Assembly: GCF_000485595.1 (NCBI RefSeq)
Contig: NW_014577062.1
Span: 180,738 to 204,456, forward strand
DNA from: Priapulus caudatus
Taxonomy: Eukaryota; Priapulida; Priapulimorpha; Priapulimorphida; Priapulidae
Direction of reading: 5' to 3'
Length of the DNA stretch: 23,719 nt
Shown here: positions 1 to 10,410 of the stretch, one piece after another
How the letters are laid out: the number at the start of each line of letters is the position of its first letter
Numbering within the stretch: position 1 is the first letter of the stretch
Made by a program: the position numbers and the translations under genes
The notes under the pieces: model-generated
Seen by the model: the letters and a program-made list of their open reading frames with translations, nothing else
Database searches by the model: none
Told to the model about the DNA's origin: nothing

Positions 1-289
1 TCGGACTAGTGGGTTTTCGGACTATGGGCCGTCGACTAGCGAGCAGTCACCTGTCACTTGATATAACATAGTGAATCACACAACATGAAGCTTGTCATGT
101 CAAATGAACATTTCACCATATTTTGATTACACGATGGCCGCCTACTTAATTACTGGTAAGTAAGTGGAACACTTGCATTCCCTACACAAGCATTTTACCT
201 CACCCTCAATCTAAATTGCAGTTAAGCTACGATAACAAGCGACATGTCCAAAGTGATTAGATACGGTACTCGGTTATGACACTTACATA

Positions 290-354
290 TAGGCCTACAG
301 TAGGCCCCCTAGTGCCAAAATGGCGGTAACGACTACGTTGCTACTGTAGGCCTA
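290..354. repeat. Short palindromic hairpin within the left arm
   Basis: TAGGCCTACAGTAG (290-303) and CTACTGTAGGCCTA (341-354) are exact reverse complements around about 37 bp. The same structure appears in the right arm near 6580-6645. Confidence 0.7.
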
Positions 355-1476
355 AACTGAACGTGAGGAGTGGAAACATTCAATATCGGGCATATTACAA
401 ACGAAACAATTATAAAGGGCACATGCGCCAGAACTTAGGAGCCATCCTTGCGCTTACAGGTGGGAGTTGTGGCAAAGTACACACCGGCAGCAAACACAAT
501 AATAATAATTAATATTCTAATATAATATATACGACCGAGCAGTCGCATTATATTGCGCATTATATTCATTACGGTACTGTAGTAGGGACATAGTCACGAT
601 ACTGTATAGTAAAGTATTTTCAGTCTCAGCTCAAATCTTGCAGTAGACACTACACGGTTAATATTCTCACCTTAGACACTTAGAGTAGTGTACTCACTCG
701 GTAAGTGTTTGCCATTCGATGAAGATCCAGGCATTCTACTCCTTTGGCTTTGAAATGCAGGAGATGTTCCTGCTTCTGGCTCGGCCTCTCTCAACACAGA
801 CGCGTACCTCTATGTGCGTGCCATAGGATATATTTTTCTAACTTCTGGTCGAAGATGGCGCTAAGATGAATAGACTTGAAATACTTTATATTAACTGTAA
901 TGTCCATGTGTTAGGGGACATGTTGCCATCTATGTACTGAAGCAAGGCAGGGAACTGCCGTTATGGCGTGAAACTCGGGAAGTTTTATTGTACTCGGTAG
1001 TAGCAGAGGAGTAAACCCCATATGTGCGTCTCTGGTGTAAACTGTGCTGTTGCTGTGAATACTGGCTTAAAAGTAAATGCTTTGCTTTGTATGCGAGGCA
1101 ACACCGGCAAAACAACGCAGGAGATGTGCTCTTAGATGTCGTCGTCCAGCGGCAGTGGAACAGATACAAGGGCTAAAGTAATACACTACACTAAACGAAT
1201 CATATATGTTACTATGTTTCTCAAAGTTTGCTTCTTCTAGTCTAGAAACTCGGCCACTGACCGCCCAACTCTGCCCTCTAACCGTAACCTTTGTCCAATT
1301 AGTTTTTAGCTCATCTGACATAGTCAGAGCAGCTTGTAGAATCGCTTGATCGTCCGTCCGATCGATCCGTGGTCCGGGCGTCAACAGTTGGGCACAAATC
1401 TTAAACCGCTCGACGTACGTCACGATATTCGGGACGTCGGGGGGGATCGTCAAAACGAGTTGGGATGTCGAAGCTG

Positions 1477-1489
1477 GGGTCAAAGGTCA
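1477..1489 (+). promoter_or_regulatory. DR1-like nuclear receptor half-site pair
   Basis: GGGTCAAAGGTCA, two near-consensus half-sites spaced by one base, followed by a third AGGTCA (1492-1497). Sequence match only. Confidence 0.3.
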
Positions 1490-1655
1490 AAAGGTCAAGG
1501 GGTGTAAAAGAAGGGAGGAACATTCCCTCCTTAACTTAAGGTATAGGAGGAAATGCAGAAATGCGGCACAAACTAAACGGCTCGACCTGGCTCGTGATAG
1601 TCGGTGTATAGCATCATGTAGGAAAAGCCATCACTGTGCCGAAATTGGAGGTCAC

Positions 1656-1668
1656 AGGTCAAAGGTCA
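1656..1668 (+). promoter_or_regulatory. Perfect DR1 motif
   Basis: AGGTCAAAGGTCA, the DR1 consensus bound by HNF4 or RXR-type receptors in animals. It lies in repeat-derived DNA 5.7 kb before the first EHMT coding exon, so function is uncertain. Confidence 0.35.
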
Positions 1669-2548
1669 GTGGGCACAGAGGCAGTATTTTAGACATTTTC
1701 TGAGGACATGTGTGACGGAAGCGATGGAAAATTTTTTGTTTTAGCGGTGACTTAGCATTTTATGGTGTATGAAGGACTGAAATGTCCCTTCTGCTGACGT
1801 GCGAAGAGTAAGTGTCGGGATTAACCTTGACCCTCAAGAGGAGGGTTAAACTTGGATTGTTGACTGTCTGTTAGAAAGATTTGAATGCCGGGTTTGCTAG
1901 TAGAATCTATACATGCCTGGATGTATGAGGCTACAATGTACAGTGAAATTCAAAAGCGTAAATTTGGTTAAGAATGTATATTCCTTAAACTGATTAATTT
2001 CTTATGTCATTCTGTACTGTCAGTATGTTACATGTAACGTATGCCAATGCCAGTGGCTTGATGTGTTGGGGCAGTTTTTGCCTGCATTAATTGGTGCAGC
2101 TGGCAGCTCTCTATGAATTGTCAGCCTGAGGCTTGCGTAGGTAAATGATGAGTGTTACCTAGATTTCTGCTCTTGCAAATAGTTGTTGCTATTACGAATA
2201 GATGGGAGCTTCCATCTTTAATCTGAAGACACTTAAACGTACGCGCCATCTCGTGGCAACTTTCATAACGATCCCCAACGAACATTCTTTTGAGAAGGTT
2301 CTGATACCAGATCCTGTGCATTCCACTGTTTCGGCGTGTATGTGAACACATTTGGGACTAACAGGGTTTACTAGATGCCTCCACTCCACCACAGAGTCAC
2401 CGCCCAGTAGACGTTAAATGAGCGCTTGTCGTATGCGGCCTTGTTGTTTTTTTAGATTTATTATTTTGATAATTACTAAAGCATACATTATTACATCGAT
2501 AACAGCATAAGAATAATAAAAATGCAGCTAGAAAATTATCGGAGGATG

Positions 2549-2594
2549 AAACACAAAAGCGTGGCTAACACACTTATTTCCATTGTGGTCCAAC
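2549..2594 (+). repeat. Direct repeat copy 1 at inner edge of left arm
   Basis: From AAACACAAAAGCGTGG to GTGGTCCAAC. The same sequence, in the same orientation, is at 5443-5489, although the arms outside it are inverted. Confidence 0.85.
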
Positions 2595-2997
2595 ATATTA
2601 TACATTGTACATACTAAATATAAACTATAGCAAATATATACCCACGATCCCCAAAATTTCTTAGTGATACAGTGTTACAGTACAAAACATTGAAACAGCA
2701 TAAAGAAAAAAAATATACAAAAAACAAAACAAAAAAACTTCAGCATAGTATGTACAAGTAAGAGTGATTAAGGTAAGTGTTGAGCAGTTAAAAAGAGAAA
2801 AAAAGAAAAATAGAAGCTTCTTGAGGTGATACAATACAAAACTATGGAAGCCCTGAAACGACACCAGCTTTCTGAGTTCCGATTGCTAGTTTCTTCTGCG
2901 CGTACACAACACCTGCAGCAGGGACAATAGAACACTAATATGGACATTACTTAAAATATGGATACAATAAATATATGAAGAAAGCATGCGTAGATGA

Positions 2998-3060
2998 AAC
3001 TCAGAAACTCGGAAACTCAGAAACCAGAAACTCGGAAATTCGAAAACTCGGAAACTCAAA
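2998..3060. repeat. 9-bp tandem array (GAAACTCGG type)
   Basis: Degenerate head-to-tail copies of GAAACTCGG/GAAACTCAG; a second array lies at 3186-3241. Confidence 0.75.
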
Positions 3061-3185
3061 GTCGTAGTCGTTTAGGGCTGAAGCGCTGAAGCAGAGACAA
3101 TAGACACTAATAAATAGAACAACAATAAATAGGATATAATAAAATATATGAAAAGGCATGCGCAGATGCAACTTAGAACCAGGAA

Positions 3186-3241
3186 CCGGAAACTCGGAAA
3201 CTCGGAAACTCAGAAATCAGAACCAAAACTCGGAAACTCAA
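3186..3241. repeat. 9-bp tandem array, second copy
   Basis: CGGAAACT units as at 2998-3060, part of the enclosing duplicated segment. Confidence 0.75.
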
Positions 3242-3409
3242 AAAAGTCGATGTCGTTTCAGGGCTCATACAAAAGACAGAGACAGATTTGTTTCTGAGCA
3301 GTCGAGTTGCTGCTGGGCTGTAGAACCAGCCATTACGAATGCTCGGGACCAACTATACTCCAGCCATGTCAGCGGAACTATGTATTTTGCACGTGGGAGG
3401 GGTGGGCGG

Positions 3410-3850
3410 CAGGGTTCTCCCTACGTTGCGCAAACGGGCGCGCGCCCCCCCGTTCTCGGAAAACTCCCCCTTTTTCAATCGTTGCGCCCCGTTTAAATTA
3501 CTCCGCCGCCGATTAAATTCCACCACAATAAAGTTTGACAGCGCGGAAATCGATCGTCAAGAATTCCAATTGGACCAGGACCACCACGCGTTATTTTTAA
3601 CGATACCACGCATGCACCTGCAGACACTCAAGTACAAACAGCAAACCTGTCCCGAACACAACTAACTGTACACCGACTCGGCTATCTTATAATACAAGAA
3701 ACCAAATACCGTCTATGGGTGTGGTGGCGATTTTGACGCATTAATTAGTGGTACGGTAAAAACACGCCCCCCGGACCCCTAGTTTTTCCTCCCTTCCCCT
3801 CCACCCCCTCCCCTCCCCCCCTGTTTCATTTCATCCTGGGGAGAACCCTG
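3410..3850. mobile_element. hAT-like MITE, 441 bp
   Basis: 12-bp perfect terminal inverted repeats CAGGGTTCTCCC and GGGAGAACCCTG, flanked by a probable GGCGG duplication on both sides. Interior has GC-rich and C-run stretches and no transposase. The CAGGG start suggests hAT; the duplication is shorter than the usual 8 bp. Confidence 0.7.
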
Positions 3851-5312
3851 GGCGGGTTGTGTTGGTTTGGACAAAAAACATTGTTGTTGTAAAGAACAAA
3901 TAATAATAGTAATTTGTTCATCTTCATGACAAAACTAATATTACAATCTTTTTTGATCACATTAAATGGCGACAGTACTCTAGGATTTTTACTGCATACC
4001 AACTTACTTAACGTATAACAAATCGTCTACTACCACAGTGTATTGTTCACCAGATACTTAATAATTATTTACAGATCAACGCTACGAAATTTGAAGCGGC
4101 GCCATGACACCCGCGACCGTGCTGCCACCCTGAAAAAGTTGCGTATTTGCATTTTATTTTGCAGGTAAATGCCGGAGGCTAATCACAAAAGTGCAATTAT
4201 ATTTATACTAAATGCTATTTAAGCGAACGATATTCATTTTAGGGCAAATTATCCATATTATACATGAAACTATATTGCGTTTTAAGATATTACAATCCTT
4301 TTGCTTTTAAATGAAAAAAATAAGAAATACCCTCGGTCTGTAGCCCTTGGCTGGAAAGTGGTATTTGCCCGCAACTTCTCAGATCGTGCGTTTGAGTGGC
4401 GCCACCGTCGTTGTAATCAAACTGTAGTCTCTTAGTTTTAAACATTTAAAAAAATATTTCTAATGGTGATTGAACCATGAAAGTTTTTATGTAGCGCAAT
4501 TATAACCAAATTAGCTGAAAATAACCCTAGAACCTAGAGGCTACTGTTCCTTTAATTTGTTACTTGACAACAACAATGTTTTTGTCTCCAACCAACCCAG
4601 CCTGCCCACCCTCACGTGCGGGAAATACATAGTTCCCGCTGACTGGCGCTGCTGCAGCGCGCCAGCAGAATGTGTGGGAAGTTCGCAAAATCGAATGTTT
4701 GGTTTACAAGAAAACCGCAAGTATACTATTGCAACGATAGTTAGAGGTTAAGTTTTAGTAGCTGATATAACTTAAGACATATTCACTTCGGATAAGAGAG
4801 GCATTAATTGCCTACCACAGACGTTTTATAGGCGGGTATAAGCGTGCTTAAGTTGGTCCCGCGCATCCCTAATGGCTCGTTCTATAGCCCAGCGGAAGTT
4901 AATGTAAGCGGGCTATAGTACTAGAGCTAGTGATAGTGCGTCAACAATTGGCTTCTTTCTATTTTTTTTTGCCAGCTTTCATTTCATTCAAGTGCATTTG
5001 AGAGCATAATAATGATCATGCACAACTTAGGAAAAATGTGTCTTGATAAATTTAGTACCATTTCTTTTTTAACATGTTTTTTTTTCCAGACCCCCTTCGC
5101 ATGCTCGCTACTAGTGTACACCCACATTTCAAAATGAAATTGCGCGCATGGCGGAACGTACTCTGGTAACTATTTGATATGGTTAGGGTTAGGGAGTAGG
5201 CGTAGGCGACTCCCTAGACTCGTTAGTGGAGTAGGCGAGGTACGGTCAGGCATATTAGATAGTACCAGGGTACGTTCCGGCAGTACTAGGAAAATAATCT
5301 ATATATATAAAA

Positions 5313-5314
<2 letters not shown>

Positions 5315-5398
<84 letters not shown>

Positions 5399-5433
5399 TT
5401 TTCTCTTTCTCTTTCTCTCTCTCTCTCTCTCTC
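5315..5433. repeat. (CT)n microsatellite
   Basis: About 119 bp of nearly pure CT dinucleotides with a few TTT interruptions near 5382 and 5398-5414. It ends 9 bp before the 47-bp direct repeat. Confidence 0.97.
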
Positions 5434-5442
5434 AATGTTATA

Positions 5443-5489
5443 AAACACAAAAAGCGTGGCTAACACACTTATTTCCATTGTGGTCCAAC
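5443..5489 (+). repeat. Direct repeat copy 2 at inner edge of right arm
   Basis: 47 bp, near-identical to 2549-2594 (one extra A). Together the two copies bracket about 2.85 kb, as a target-site or loop duplication would. Confidence 0.85.
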
Positions 5490-6879
5490 CATCCTCGATA
5501 ATTTTCTAGCTGCATTTTATTTATTTATGCTGTTATCGATGTAATAATGTATGCTTTAGTAATTATCGAAATAAATAAATCTAAAAAAACAAAAAAACTA
5601 AGGTTGGACAAAGGTTACGGTTAGAGGGCAGAGTTGGGCGGTCAGTGGCCGAGTTTCTAGAACTAGAAGAGCAAACTTTTGAGAAACATAGTAATCATAT
5701 AATGATATACGTTTAGTGTAGTGTATTACTATTAGCCCTTGTATCTGTTCCACTGCCGCTGACGACGACATCTAAGAGCACACCTCCCTGCGTTGTTTTG
5801 CGGTGTTGCCTCGCATACAAAGCAACAGCATTTACTTTTAGCACAGTATTAGCACAGCAACAGCACAGTTTACACCAGAGACGCACATATGGGGTTTACT
5901 CCTCTGCTACTACCGAGTACTTCCCGAGTTCTACCGATACAAACTTCCCGAGTTTCACGCCTAACGGCAGTTCCTGCCTTGCTTCAGTAACATAGATGGC
6001 AACATGTCCCCTAACACATGGGACATATACAGTTAATAAAGAGATATTTCAAGTCTATTCATCTTTAGCGCCATCTCTCGACCAGAAGTTAGAAAAATAT
6101 ATACAATGGCACGCACATAGAGGTACGCTGGTTGTGAGAGAGGCAGAGCCAGAAGCAGGACATCTTCCTGCATTTCAAAGCCAAAGGAGTAGAATGCCTG
6201 GATCTTCATCGAATGGGCAAACACTTACGCCGAGTGAGTACACTACTCTAAGTGTCTAAGGTGAGAATATTAACCTGTGAGTGTCTACTGCTAGATTTGA
6301 GCTGAGACTGAAAATACTTTTACTATACATGTATGTGACTATGTCCCTATCTACAGTACCGGTAATGAATATAATGCGCAATATAATGCGACTGCTCGGG
6401 TCGTATATTATTATATTAATATTAATTATTATTATTGTGTTTGCTGCCGTGTGTACTTTGCCACAACTCCCACTGTAAGCGCAAGGATGGCTCCTAAGTT
6501 CTGGCGCATGTGCCCTTTATAATTGTTTCGTTTGTAACTATGCCCGATATTGAATGTTTCCACTCCTCACGTTCAGTTTAGGCCTACAGTAGCAACGTAG
6601 TCGTTACCGCCATTTTGGCACTAGGGGGCCTACTGTAGGCCTATATGTAAGTGTGCTACCGAGTACCGTATCTAATCACTTTGACATGTCGCTTGTTATC
6701 GTAGCTTAGCTGCAATTTAGAGTGAGGGTGAGGTAAAATGCTTGTGTAGGGAATGCAAGTGATTCCACTTACTACCCAGTAATTAAGTAGGGGCCATCGT
6801 GTAATCAAAACATGGTGAAAATTCATTTGACATGACAAGCTTCATGTTGTGTTGATATCACTATTTATATCAAGTGACA
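5490..6879 (-). repeat. Right arm of large inverted repeat
   Basis: Reverse complement of the left arm, running from CATCCTCGATAATTTTC to CAAGTGACA. It carries an extra short tandem copy of a CTCGGGAAGT-type unit near 5925-5955 and lacks the 1.13-kb segment of the left arm. Its open frames mirror those of the left arm and look non-coding. Confidence 0.8.
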
Positions 6880-6896
6880 TTGTCATTGTAGACTTC

Positions 6897-7248
6897 CAGG
6901 GCTGCCAACATTGGGTGATAGGTGAGAGTGAGATGCGAGGGAGCGAAGCGACCGAGGGGGCCGGGTGTGGGAAGGGGGTTTCCCCCCTCCCACGGTAGGG
7001 AGCTTTTGCATTTTGTAACTTTAATTTGTGCAATTTGGTGCATACTAAAGTGACTGTTTTCAGATATTGTAAGATTTTTTTGCTGTGCGTGAGATATTTC
7101 AGCGTTTTATTCATGAAGAGATATTCATGCGTGAGATATCTCAGCATTTTTTTGCTGTGCGTGAGATATTGTTAGATCAGCGTGAGACCGTGAGATTTGG
7201 TCAAAATGCGTGAGTCTCACGGTCAATGCGTGAGAGTTGGCAGCCCTG
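6897..7248. mobile_element. MITE with 13-bp TIR and 6-bp target duplication
   Basis: CAGGGCTGCCAAC (6897-6909) and GTTGGCAGCCCTG (7236-7248), flanked by exact GACTTC at 6891-6896 and 7249-7254. 352 bp, no coding frame. The interior repeats TTTTTTGCTGTGCGTGAGAT (7075 and 7147) and other CGTGAGA motifs, plus a G/C-run hairpin at 6971-6991. The superfamily is uncertain: hAT-like ends but a 6-bp duplication. Confidence 0.85.
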
Positions 7249-7254
7249 GACTTC

Positions 7255-7397
7255 TGCTGTCGCTTACAATTAGTGTGCAATCACCTTTCTTTTAACCCAA
7301 ATGTAATTGCCACTCCCATAAAATTGGAATCGATAAAATTCTTCCACCCTACCTCTCTACGTTGTCATGTCATACACATAGTTAATGTTGTGTGCAG
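7255..7397 (+). other. Stretch before first coding exon
   Basis: AT-rich, with an in-frame stop at 7379-7381 ahead of ATG 7385. Either the 3' end of an upstream intron (weak acceptor TGTGCAG) or 5' UTR. No TATA box or other clear promoter seen. Confidence 0.4.
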
Positions 7398-8557
7398 ATT
7401 CGGCCGTTGGGGAAGATGCGACTATGACGACAAAGGGAGCCACACAAGATTTGGTGAATCCTGACGACGGGTCAAGGTCAAGTTTGTCTGAGGACGAAGT
7501 GGGACTAACGTCGGCCGACGAACGAGCGAGCCGGTCGAGCCGAGAGGGCGAGGTGTCGCGCGCAATGGCCGACATGCTGCGTGATGTCGCCACAGATTGC
7601 GAGAGCGGCGGCAAGAGCCGACCGACGAGTTCGTTCCTGTACGAGGACGACGAGGTGTCGTTTGTCGTGCCTGCTGGCCACGAGGACGAGCACGATGGCA
7701 GCGCAGCGGCGGACGGCGAGGCCTGCGACCGTGACGTCTCCGAGAAGGCAGGTTTGCTCGCGAGCGAGGGCGCGGCGAGGGCGCACCACCTCACCGCGCT
7801 GAAGGAGAACATCCAGACGGAGTTGCCGCTCAAGAGGCAGAAGGCGCGCAAGAGTTTTCCAAGCGCAGGCCTGCGGTCGAAGACGGAGTCGGCGCAGGAG
7901 GTGAAGATGCGCATGCAGCAGAGCGTCGTCGAGCGTGACGGCGCGGAGAACGCGCGCGCGGTGGCGCTAGCGCAGCGCGCTGAACTCGAGAACATCGTCG
8001 ACCTGTCGCTCGACCTCGAGCACTTTCGATCGGTCGGCTTGCTGGGCTTTGCCTCGTCGTTTCCGATGGATCGGCTCTTTGCTCGGCTGCAGTTGCCTGC
8101 CGCTGCCCCTGCTCAGCCGGTCAAGCGCAAACGTATTCGCTTTGGTGTGTACTCCCTGCAGAACCAGCAGCGGAAACGCAGACTCAACAAGAGATTGCGC
8201 AGCCTCAGCCTCCAGCAGCAGCAGGGGGAGACTCTAGAGACTGAGACTGATGCTTCGTGTTCCGAGGCCGTCGACGCGGTAGCAGACGCAGCGTGCGAAC
8301 AAGGTGACATCACATCGTTGGTCAGCAAGGAAGAAAAAGTTGCTGGGGTAACGCATAACAGTGGAGATGCTGCCGGGCGTACCAGTGAGGAGGGAGAGGT
8401 TGCGGGGCTTCCTGAAGATAGGGGCGAGTTTGAAGAGCTAGTTCACATAAATACAGAAGTAGTAGAAGCTTCACCCAAGGAAGAGCAGGAGCTCGGATGT
8501 AAGCAGAAAGAGGTTACAGAAACAGTTCCATTTCTAAAGTCACCTGGCACATTGAAG
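7398..8557 (+). CDS. EHMT1/EHMT2: EHMT exon 1 (first coding exon): N-terminal acidic/basic region
   Basis: Residues 1-378 counted from ATG 7424. The possible acceptor at 7396-7397 (tgtgcag) has a poor pyrimidine tract; the donor is aag|gtaggg. The exon is GC-rich compared with its AT-rich surroundings. The protein is mostly low-complexity, rich in E, D, S and A, with basic nuclear-localisation-like clusters KRKRIRF (234-240) and [10 protein letters not shown] (250-259) and a short Q run. KARKSF (140-145) matches histone H3 around lysine 9 and the automethylation site of vertebrate G9a/GLP. No folded domain is recognisable here. It is assigned to EHMT because its open frame joins the following exons in phase. 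Confidence 0.8.
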
Positions 8558-10366
8558 GTAGGGACAGTTTCATATGTGCACCAGGGTGCGAAATTAACGG
8601 GAGTCCGGAGTCAAATACTCCCTGATTTAGTGTGGGACTCCCTGATTTGACATATGCAGGAGTCCGTGTGACTCCCTGAAAATTCTGCCGTACTAACTAG
8701 TCCGTTCCGGAGCACGGCCTTGCGGAATTACTGTATTTGTTCAGCTAATGTCCAAAGAAAATTTGGCAGATGTGCAACTGCATGAATCTTAAAAATAAGC
8801 ACTTGCGTTATTGTTAATATCTTTAATTTTGAACCTCAGACTGCAGACTCTCTCATTTTGCTGCGGACTCCCTCTTTTTGAGTGTAGGGAGTCTGTTGGA
8901 CTCCCTTGTTCAAAAGTTAATTTCTACCCCTGGAGCACACAATAACTCATTCCTGCAAATATGGGGCTTATGAAGTGCCTGACAGTTCCAATTACTATTT
9001 ATTGGCGATAAGTGATCTTTCAATTAAACTATTGTGCCTTTAATTGCCATCCCAAGTGTTATCTTAATTGTTGTCCTTAAAAATCATCTTTGTTATAGGA
9101 GGAAGCAAACCAAGATGATTATATTGACACTTTCCAGCAGGAGACTGACAAAACTAAGTCACCATCACTCAGTACTAATGAAAGAAACGAAATTCCAAAT
9201 ATATCTGACAAAGGTATAAATTTTTAATAAGTGTAGTTTTGCTGTACAGGCTACAACTTGCATTTGAAGTTCAAACAGTTGATGTTAAGTAGAGGATGAC
9301 CCTATTTTTATCAAAGATAAATATTATATATTTATAGGTGATAATCTCTGACACATAGCATAGGGGTTACTCACTAGCATCATAGTCAAGTCTTGGTTTC
9401 TAGGAGGCCTTTGTTTCCTGACATTAATAAAACAGCTGGAACTATGTTGAAAGAGAATATGATAGGCTTATGACCTAACGAAATAAATTAGTAAGATGAA
9501 ATATTGTCCAAAGTTATGATTTTTCTGACAGTGATTTAGGATAAAGATTCAAGATGAGGAATGGTTTTAGAATGAACATTTTTTCTGACTATGCTCCCAG
9601 GCTCATAGCCCAGTCCCTAGCCCCTGCTTGCTGAATTATAAAGCATTGTAATGATCGTTCATAGCTGAGGATGAGAAGAGTGTGGACGGAAGTGAGTCAT
9701 CCAGCCCGCGTGGTGATCATAAAAGGCAATCTAATGGTGAGTTCATAGTTTAATAGTGAGTTAATTGTTTAATTAGCTATGCAGTGATGGAACCATCGTC
9801 TTTGCTCCATCAACGTAAACGAAAAATCTTGCAATTGAATTCTAAAGCAGGGTGATCACTCGTCGGTAACATTGTTTGTTCTGTGAGTTCATTGCATGAT
9901 GCAGAGTGAATGCATTTTTAATGTAATACCTAGGATTAGATGAGGATCTCACGTCTGGTATGGCAGGTTACTTCAGGCACACTGTACAAGGTATAGCTCA
10001 ATGAGTTTAAATAGTGCTGTAGTGTGTTATACTACAGACGTCCATAGTGTACCTAGCAGGAGAGCTGCCACCACTCTATGCTTAGTATGGCACAGGCATC
10101 CTCAATAATTATCTGAAATTACCTCACACATATCTTGTGGGGCCTTTGTTGGCAGGTGATGGGGAAGAGAGCCTTAGTGGTGCCAGTAGCACATCAGAGA
10201 GTGACAGTAAGAAGCTGAGGTTAGAGGACCTTGGCCTGGTGCCAAGAAATGGGCTGAGTAAAGATGTCACAGACAAGCTGCAGGTAATGTGTGGGGCGAA
10301 CGTAACCTCGCCCATGCCACAGCCTAAATTGCTGGTGATACACTTATACTCAGTTGACTGGTTTAT

Positions 10367-10410
<44 letters not shown>

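Larger units (their letters stand above)
1308..2443. other. Segment present only in the left arm of the inverted repeat
   Basis: Homology to the right arm stops after ccaattagttttt and resumes at the T-rich tract before agattta. It is either an insertion here or a deletion in the right arm, where two A-rich runs mark the junction. A minus-strand frame (1067-1483) crosses the left boundary. Includes two DR1-like GGTCA repeats. No gene recognised. Confidence 0.6.
52..2548 (+). repeat. Left arm of large inverted repeat
   Basis: Matches the reverse complement of 5490-6879. Anchors: TGTCACTTGATATAA at 52-66, CATGAAGCTTGTCATGTCAA at 84-103, TTAATTATTATTATTGTG-type sequence near 500, and the AAAGCATACATTATTACATC stretch near 2480. 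Positions about 1308-2443 have no counterpart in the right arm. Confidence 0.8.
2849..3265. mobile_element. Probable non-autonomous element with AGCCCTGAAACGAC terminal inverted repeats
   Basis: AGCCCTGAAACGACA starts at 2849 and its complement TGTCGTTTCAGGGCT ends at 3265; similarity continues inward about 35 bp. Inside is a tandem duplication of about 175-185 bp (about 2915-3080 and 3090-3265), each copy with a 9-bp GGAAACTC(G/A)-type array. No target duplication found. Confidence 0.5.
2595..5442. other. Interior of the foldback, no gene seen
   Basis: AT-rich sequence with long A and T runs to about 2840, then a TIR-bounded repeat, a hAT-like MITE, unassigned AT-rich DNA (3851-5314) and the CT microsatellite. 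4636-4672 has a CTGGCGC/GCGCCAG hairpin. Short open frames look random. No EHMT 5' exon or promoter could be identified. Confidence 0.6.
52..6879. mobile_element. Large foldback (inverted-repeat) structure, probable composite repeat element
   Basis: Outer arms 52-2548 and 5490-6879 are reverse complements over roughly 1.3-1.4 kb with moderate divergence and small indels. The interior is flanked by a 46-47 bp direct repeat and holds other repeats. No transposase frame was recognised. No clear target duplication lies at the outer ends, so an alternative is two copies of one repeat family inserted in opposite directions. Confidence 0.55.

Noticed and set aside
1067-1483. 138-codon minus-strand frame as a transposon gene
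   Set aside because: Part is plausible-looking protein, but no transposase, gag or reverse transcriptase motif is present; kept only as an observation about the arm boundary.
4085-4425. Possible inverted repeat between 4095-4160 and 4365-4425
   Set aside because: Only short, gapped similarity (GCGCCA and AAGTTGCG blocks); not distinguishable from chance by eye.
5180-5192. TTAGGGTTAGGG as an interstitial telomere
   Set aside because: Only two units; chance is likely and there is no longer array.
5174-5443. Frame rich in Leu-Ser repeats
   Set aside because: It is the translation of the CT microsatellite.
7357-7995. 212-codon open frame on the minus strand opposite EHMT exon 1
   Set aside because: It is the antisense shadow of a GC-rich coding exon, low-complexity S/A/R, with no recognisable domain.
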